Part shown: positions 46,001 to 55,000 of the stretch, piece by piece
How the letters are laid out: every line of letters begins with the position of its first letter
Numbering within the stretch: the stretch's first letter is position 1
Assembly (NCBI GenBank): GCA_037893225.1
Contig: JAZGUH010000419.1
Location: forward strand, 248,001-312,000
DNA length: 64,000 nt
DNA from: Hippasteria phrygiana
Lineage: Eukaryota; Echinodermata; Asteroidea; Valvatida; Goniasteridae
Direction: 5' to 3'
Notes under the pieces: model-generated
Database searches by the model: none
The model's input: the letters and a program-made list of their open reading frames with translations, nothing else
What the model was told of the DNA's origin: nothing
Translations under genes and position numbers: made by a program

Positions 46001-49000
46001 ACCTTCTACCATTTATAAGCAGGAGTCAATCTCATCATTGCCTGGGTATAAGAAAGGAGAGGTGACAGTGACTTTCAAACAGGCTGGCGTGTAGAGTCTG
46101 GGGAATTAACCTTCTACCATTTATAAGCAGGAGTCAATCTCATCATTGCCTGGGTATAAGAAAGGAGAGGTGACAGTGACTTTCAAACAGGCTGGCGTGT
46201 AGAGTCTGGGGAATTAACCTTCTACCATTTATAAGCAGGAGTCAATCTCATCATTGCCTGGGTATAAGAAAGGAGAGGTGACAGTGACTTTCAAACAGGC
46301 TGGCGTGTAGAGTCTGGGGAATTAACCTTCTACCATTTATAAGCAGGAGCCAATCTCATCATTGCCTGGGTATAAGAAAGGAGAGGTGACAGTGACTTTC
46401 AAACAAGCTGGCGTGTAGAGTCTGGGGAATTAACCTTCTACCATTTATAAGCAGGAGTCAATCTCATCATTGCCTGGGTATAAGAAAGGAGAGGTGACAG
46501 TGACTTTCAAACAAGCTGGCGTGTAGAGTCTGGGGAATTAACCTTCTACCATTTATAAGCAGGAGTCAATCTCATCATTGCCTGGGTATAAGAAAGGAGA
46601 GGTGACAGTGACTTTCAAACAGGCTGGCGTGTAGAGTCTGGGGAATTAACCTTCTACCATTTATAAGCAGGAGTCAATCTCATCATTGCCTGGGTATAAG
46701 AAAGGAGAGGTGACAGTGACTTTCAAACAGGCTGGCGTGTAGAGTCTGGGGAATTAACCTTCTACCATTTATAAGCAGGAGTCAATCTCATCATTGCCTG
46801 GGTATAAGAAAGGAGAGGTGACAGTGACTTTCAAACAGGCTGGCGTGTAGAGTCTGGGGAATTAACCTTCTACCATTTATAAGCAGGAGCCAATCTCATC
46901 ATTGCCTGGGTATAAGAAAGGAGAGGTGACAGTGACTTTCAAACAGGCTGGCGTGTAGAGTCTGGGGAATTAACCCATTACTATTTATAAGCAGGAGTCA
47001 ATCACAACACTGCTGCACTATCATGTAACCAATAAATCTAACAGACTAACAACAGAACTGAGAGCTACTAAAAATTGGGCTCCTTAACCCTAACCAGGGC
47101 TGTAGTCGAGTCCCTGCAAGTCCAGTCACAAGTCCTTTCACAAGTCCAGTCACAAGTCCAGTCACAAGTCCAGTCACAAGTCCAGTCACAAGTCCAGTCA
47201 CAAGTCCAGTCACAAGTCCAGTCACAAGTCCAGTCACAAGTCCAGTCACAAGTCCAGTCACAAGTCCAGTCACAAGTCCAGTCACAAGTCCAGTCACAAG
47301 TCCAGTCACACAAGTCCAGTCACAAGTCCAGTCACAAGTCCAGTCACAAGTCCTTTCATAAAGCCAGTCACAAGTAACTGGATTAACAATGACAAACTAA
47401 TGCCTTTGTCAAAGCTCATTTGAATAGCTTGTGATTGGAATCAGGACTGGAGGGCTTGTGATGGACTTGCAGGCACTTGCAGGGACTTGTGGTGGACTTG
47501 TGATGGACACGACTACGTACAGCCCTGAACCTAACCCCCTTATTTTTTTACCCTTAAGGCCTTGCTAAATCCAACTATTTCTAACCAAACTTTTAAACTG
47601 GATTCTGCAGTGTACATTGTACCATCTACAGGACACACCTGCCTTGGTATTCTGTAGCTACCCGGCTGAATCCAACAAAATACAACAGGTATTTGTATGA
47701 GCCCTGCCAAATCCCAACCGATATTTTACAAGAAGCCTGCTTCCACCCTCCTAAATACGACAAAATCCAACAGGTGTATTTAACTTCCACCGTGCTGAAT
47801 AGGACAAAATCCAAAGTTATCTTTTAAGGGTGAGATTTGAGGGGAAAAAAATAAAAAAATCCACAAAAGATTCAGAGGCTTTTAATTTGTATGGCATTCC
47901 TGAAAAATGCACAAGAAAACTGCATTTTCTACCAAAGAATGAGGTTCAAAATTGCCAAAAAATAGGGTCATTAGAATGAAAAGAAGACTGTTTCAGGTTG
48001 AAGAGGTCATTTTGGAAGGATAAAAACAATTTATGGAAACAACAAATCCTGAAATCAGGAAAAATCCCTGATCTTTAGCTTGAACCATGCTGAATACGAC
48101 AAAATGCAACAAATATATTTACAGGTAGCTGCTACCGCACTGTTTGTGTTGACTGCTGAATCCAACAAATTACAACAGCTTTTTACCATCGTTGGATTTT
48201 GTTGGATTTAGCAGGGTTTAAAGCTAAAGATCAGGGATTTTTCCTGATTTCAGGATTTGTTGGTCCACAAATTGTTCCCACAGAAATTTGAAAACCAAAT
48301 TCCATGACTTTTCCAAGAGTTTCCAGGACTAAAATACGACAATTTCCATGACATTTAACGCCATTTTCCAGAGAAAAGTTGTTTGGTATTATGATACTGA
48401 TGAACCGCTGAGGTCTGAGTATAGTATAGAAAATTAGATATTATACGTACATACATGTATTAGAAACTGGAAGACTGCTATAGCCACTACTGTAGAATAG
48501 CCTGTAAAATTTATCATTATTCCGTTGTCACATCAAAAGCGACCCATCAAAAATAACCCTTGCATGATCTTGATTTCCACGACTTTTCCATTACTTTTCA
48601 ATTTTTCCCAATTTTTCCAGGATTTTCCAGGATTTTCCAGGATTTTCCATGACTTTGGGAACCCTGAACATAAAATAGATGCAACATTGCTGATAAATGT
48701 ACTTACCTGTACCATTGGACCCAGCAGAGGGCGCTCCATCAGCCTGCAGCTGGCGTAATCTCTTCTTGAACTCCCGGCTAGTCTTCTTGTAGTAGTACAA
48801 GTCCTTCTCCAAATCAGCTATCTGCTTCTCGTAGGCACTGCTCAAGAAAAACAATCTCTTTTCTAAAAACAGAACAGCTCATCAGGAAAGACCAAGTTGG
48901 AAGCGGTTGCGACCAGTGATGTAGTCCAGACCAGGCACAAGACCAGGCACAAGACCAGGCACAAGACCAGGCACAAGACCAGGCACAAGACCAGGCACAA

Positions 49001-52000
49001 GACCAGGCACAAGACCAGGCACAATTCGCAAGACCAGGCACAAGACCAGGCACAATTCGCAAGACCAGGCACAAGACCAGGCATAAACCATGACAAAGGA
49101 ATGATTTTTTTTACAGTTCATTTGAATAGCTCGAGACTTGAATTAAGACTGAAGGTCTAATTGTGATGGTCTTGCGATGGTCTCGACTACATCACTGGTT
49201 GCGACAAACAACATCCGACTTGCCAGATGAGGTTGATGGGTCCAAGGTTGGGGTTATGTCTTCCTCATTATGTCTTCCGCAGTGGATCTTGGACGTACTC
49301 GGCCCTCGGCCTCTGTACATGTTATGTGACTAATTGAAAACGATCCCATTTACAAAAATTGGGCTTATTTTACAATAGGACGCTATAACAAATGCCACCC
49401 GACGGTTGAAAACGAAAGCTATTTTTCTCTGGTTTTTTTCCGCCATCCAAGAACGCAAAACTTTGAACAGGTCAGTGGAACGATATTTCCTATAAAATAC
49501 TAACCCCCAAATCCACCCATTTCTGAAAATTGCAACAATGACCAATCATGTACACTACGTTTAACTTTAAACACATATCTTTAAACAGGTCAGTGTTACA
49601 GTACATGTATTTGCTAGCACGCTATAAATACTAATTATTATAACCCCCAAATCCATGTATTTCTGAAAATTACAGCAAAAGCAAATCGTGTATACCTTTA
49701 GATTTTAGAACTCAAAATGTTTGGACTAAGGATGGGACGTTTCACGTTTAAACATAACATTTTTTTTTTTTTAAATCCGTTGAGAAATTTTCCCAAACGT
49801 TTAAACGGAACTCAAATTGTTGGACCTTGTATTTACGCAATCTACATTCCAGTTTTATTTACAAAGAATCTAGGATCTTTGTAAATATATTTCATATATA
49901 TACAAAGAAATACAAATGCCTTTAGTACTACACAGTGTATACAATTGTTTGTGTTAGATGTCTTCAATACGCCGCTGGGCCAAGATCAATGCTCGGCGTG
50001 GATGACACCTATCCTACACAAATACTGGGATAAGCGGCAGCCTTTTTGCAATTGTTGACTAAACGATTAAACGTTTAAACGCTACGGGAAAGTTTTGCTA
50101 AACGTTTATCAAATTAAACGTAAATTGCCATCCTTAGTTTGGACTACCCTTTGCTTACCCTATGCTACTACCATCGCCATCGGCCTGCTGTCTGACCAGC
50201 ATCTGCACCCTCTGCTCATGCTGCTTCTGCTGCGCCATCAGCTTACGGTCCATTTCTAACGTAGCTCGCTGCAAAGCACTCTCCAGTTCCCTGAGCAACC
50301 GAGACTGCTCGTCAACTTTCATCTAATATGGCAATAAAGAGGACAAAGACATCATTGGCTTTACTGGATAGGAACCTAAGTTGTTTTATGACAAAGTTCG
50401 CCAAGAAAATAGGACTGTTTTGAGCTGTTTTTGAAACTTGGTTGAAATGGCAAAGAGTTTTCCCATGGTCGGGCCAGGCCGTTGAAAAGCCGGGCCAAGC
50501 CCAGGGAACGCCCGGGCCTTCGGGCTTCTATAATCCCCTGGTTGTACATGTACCAGAGCTCGACAAATTTGTATTTCAACTGGTAGTCCACCAGACTACC
50601 ACACTGAGAACAAGGTGATCCGTGGATCACACGTGTCGCCTTTCTTTTTGTCACTCCATCATCGCATTTGCAACTGTTCAAATGGGGCCAATTTTACATA
50701 TTCAGCCCATTTTACAACTTGACCTCAGATGACCTTTGACCTTGGTATGTGACCTTTGACCTCATTACCATATGACGCTTCCTGTGTTACATGTATAACC
50801 CACATTTGGTTCCAATTGGACTTCAACTTTTTAAGTGACACCAAATGAGAGCAGAAGCTTAACCTAAAACTTTAACATACGGTGTCACACGGACAGAATT
50901 CATGACTGGTATAAAGTGCCCCCCTGGTAAGTGCGGCCAAACCTAAACCTGAAAATAACAAATGCAAACTTTCTAAAATTGTATTATTTATGGACTGTGG
51001 AAATGACTTTTTTCCATGACTTTGTGACCCGAAAATCTGTAATCCAAGTTAATAATAGTCTGCGGGGGATTCCATTACAGCATATCTTATATGCGAAAAT
51101 ACCTATTTACCACACTACAGTACATTGCAATTGAAAGTTCAACCTCAAAATGGAAATTTCTCTTCCCAATGAATTCATTTTCATTTCACAAAATGTGAAA
51201 ATGTTTTCCCAGAGTGGGAAAACATTTCCTTGCCTTTTCACAAAAGTGGGACATTTTTTTCACACTTTTTTCAAAGTGGGAAAATAATTTCCCACTTGAA
51301 TTCACAGGTGGAAAAAGTTGTGTGAGAAATGTGGAATGTGGAATGTGAATGTGAATAGGAATTCCTTCCACAAAATTTTCCATTCCCATAGTTAACTTTC
51401 AATTGCAATGTACCAGTGATGTAGTCGAGACCAGGCACAAGACCATGCATCCATCCTCACATATGGGTAGATATGGGGTACCTCTATTGTGGACTTTACT
51501 TTCCTCCTTGTATTCTCCTTTGTCACCATTGAAATCTCAAAAGCCATAGCGTTAACTTTGTGGGGTATCTGGATTTCTAAAGACTCCCTCGTGGGGTACC
51601 AATGTCCCCATTGTTACTCTTTCTTTCCGATACCCCGTAAGGAGACTAATGTAAAAACAAAAGACCATGCACAAGACCAGCTTGCTACAGGCACAAGTAA
51701 CAGGCATAAACCATGACAAAGGAATGCTTTTATTACAGTTCATTTGAATAGCTTAAGACTTGAATTAAGACTGAAGGCCTTGTGTTTATCTTGTGCTGGT
51801 CTTGCAGGGTCTTGCAGGGTCTTGCAGGGTCTTGTGATGATCTCGACTACATCACTGCAATGTACTGTACTTTGAAGCAGCCCCTTACCTCCATCTCAGT
51901 AATGGTTAGATCCTTCTTCTTGTCTGTCTCTCGGAGGTCAACAACCTTCTCAAAGTACTTGATGAGGAGACTTGTAGCATCGGTCGCTGATAGAGACTGC

Positions 52001-55000
52001 AACCTCCCTGATAATACCTCATCGCTCTATGGGAGGGGTAAGATCTTAGCATGTCAAAAGGGATCGTGTCGTATTGTCTGAAAACAGTATCAATTGCAGT
52101 ACTGCTCTTCTTTTGTGTGATAGCAGCATTAGCGCCCAGCTGGCTGATATAATGAGCTTGTTCTACACAGGTCAGTACACACAGTCGTACTTTCCTAATA
52201 CTTCCCAATGCTTTGTGTTTCCTATTGTTCCTTTAATATAACCCAACCCCATAGACTAAGCACGTACTTCTACGTGGTGCGAGGACCGATTTCAACAAAA
52301 GACTTGACGTGCGAGGACTGAAAGGTTTCTTTGTATTTCCTTTTCTCCTCTTGTCCTCGGAGATATATACAGAACCTGTACAGGCAGTTTCGTCACCGCA
52401 ACATTTCTTACTTCAGTTGCGCGTTGACGAAAAATAAAGCGCTTTAACCCCTTGGGCACGGTTTTTTACGGGAGACGTCGGGGTGTTGCAGCGGTTCTGG
52501 CAGCCAAATCGAACCGCTACAATGTGTTTGTGCAGTCAAACATGACAAACAACAATAAAAAAAATGGATTGAAACTGCACAAACGGCGGCCAATGGCGTC
52601 ATCCGGCCTGGTGGCACTTTTTTTTTAACGCCATATGGCGTCATCCGTACGCAAGGGGTTAAGGACTTGGACAAGTTGAATACAAGTTGCTCCCAATGCG
52701 GCGCGCACCATTTATTGCATTGCTTTCTGCAATGTTTATGCTGTTTATTGTACACACAGAATGTTTAAGCACAAAACCGAGAGCTTCTAATTCTCACGAA
52801 AATGAGAACCATAGAAATAGAAAGGGAGGCCAAATTCTTGAACTTACCGTTGTCAGGGCTGTTTTGCGCAGTTCTTGCTGTCTGCTTGCAATGGCGTCAT
52901 TCTTGAACTCAACGGCTGCATCGAGCGCCTCGATTCCCTCATCCAGCTCAATCAACCTTGGAAACAAAAACAAACTTTATTTAGAATGAATGAGCATGAA
53001 AAGGGTTTACTCGATCTGGAATTATGCAAATGAGAGGCAGTCACTTTTATAGTTCAAACTACATGTACATTGGCTGGAACATTTACTGGATTACGTCTGA
53101 CAAGGTGGACAGCACCGTCTGACCTGTCCGCAGTCGGGTGACCAACTGGTATGCAAGAAATGAAATTATTGCAGAGTAACCTTTGATTACTGTGAAACCT
53201 CCTGTCAGTTTGAGACTGAAAAGGTTGCCGATGCATGCCTCAGTTAACCCCTTGCGTACGGACGACGCCAAATGATGCAAACAAAATAAGTGCCACCAGG
53301 CCAGACGACGCCTACAGCCGCGATTTGTGCAGTTTCAATCCATTGTTGGATTATTGTGTATAACGCTCGACTGCACAAGCACATTGTGTCTGTTTTGCTT
53401 GGCTGCAAAAGCCGACGCAACACCTTGGCGACTCCTGTAAATAACCATACTCAAGGGGTAAACAAAACAAACAAATTGTGGTCGGGCATGCACCCTTCAC
53501 ATCTGACGCGCTAGTGGGCCTTTATCGTGTATTTGATTTGCAAGACGGTAGTCAAAACTTCAAAAATTTGGTATATTTTTGAATGAATTTCCAAAGTAAA
53601 AAAGGAAACTAGAAGGAGCGGGATTCGAACCTGCACCTCTGGAATACCGTACCGGTGCTCTACCAACTGAGCTATCTTGCCCTATGTTGCAGTCTCCAAA
53701 ATTGTCTGTGTCTTTTTTCAGGGAGCACTAGTCTGACGTCATAAACCCAGAATGCTGTATAGCCAGGGATCACACCCCAACTATACGATACAACCCGGGA
53801 AACAAAATTGTGGGGATCATTACTCAATGAGGATACGACTTCTTTACCTTATATCATCAAACAAAGTACAAGGGAAACTTGGCAAGTGATTATTCTAGAC
53901 TTATGAAATTACTGTATCCGCGACACGAGATAACGATCTCTCATATCTGTAGGAGATGGTTTAGCTCCCTGTCCTAGCTAATTTGCCAATCTTCTCTCCT
54001 CTATCTGTAAGGGATATATATGCAACCATCTGCAGGCTTTCAAGCCGACCCGGGTGAAAATGTAGGAAATTATTAGGTAAAAAAGAAAAGAAAAGAAAAT
54101 GAAGAATAGTAAGACTTTGGAGAACAAAATCAGGATAACAGTAGGACTTTTGTGGGCTTTCAGGAGTAGTTTTCATTGATACTCACCCATGTCCACAGCA
54201 TCACAAGCCTCATTTGGCATGTTCTGCACTCACAACACTTGTGCTCCATCCTCAACTAAAGCTCTTGGAAGTAAAGTTGCAGTACTCCTGCTCCCAAGCC
54301 CTTCATGATGTGATTTTCATATAACAGTGTGTACAAAAAATATTTCTTTTTGGAGTTGTGGGACAAAAAAGTAGGAAAAAGTAGCAAAAAATAGGAACTT
54401 CAAGGAAAAAAGTAGGAACGGTAGGAGCAAGGTAAAAAATCTAGGAAAAAGTAGGAAAAGTAGGAATACTTGAAAGGCTGCATCTGTTAGGTATACATGT
54501 AGGTTAGCTCCCTATCCTAGCCAACATACTTACCTCCTCTCCTCTGTAGGTGATAGGATGTCGCCTTGCCCAAGCTTTTTATCCAGGATACTTCGCTGTT
54601 TTACCAGACGATCTCTATCAACATATAAAAAACACATTTTCAAAACATAAGTTCTTAAAAATTGCAGAACAAATTTGAAATACACCACTACTACTCAAAT
54701 TTGAACTGAGCCTCACACAGAGTCAACATCGAGCTGTATTGACAGGGGTCCCCACCATTTCACGAGTTTTCCCTAATGAATTTTCAAAATTCCAGGATAA
54801 TTATTTCGACCTATATCCAGTCTGACACGTCTTCAATGTTGTTGAAAGAGAGATAAAGAGGGATTTCCAAACTAAAAATCCACCATAGCCAATCATCCAG
54901 TGGATACGCTGTTTGGCTATGAGACAAAATACATGTACAACAGACTGACCACTTTCTGTTTTGGGCCAATCAAATTCCCTGACTTTTCCCCCGACTGGAA

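Noticed and set aside
53613..53690. tRNA gene
   Set aside because: A and B boxes are good, but the acceptor stem does not pair and the same unit recurs with a common tail at two other sites, so it is a SINE.
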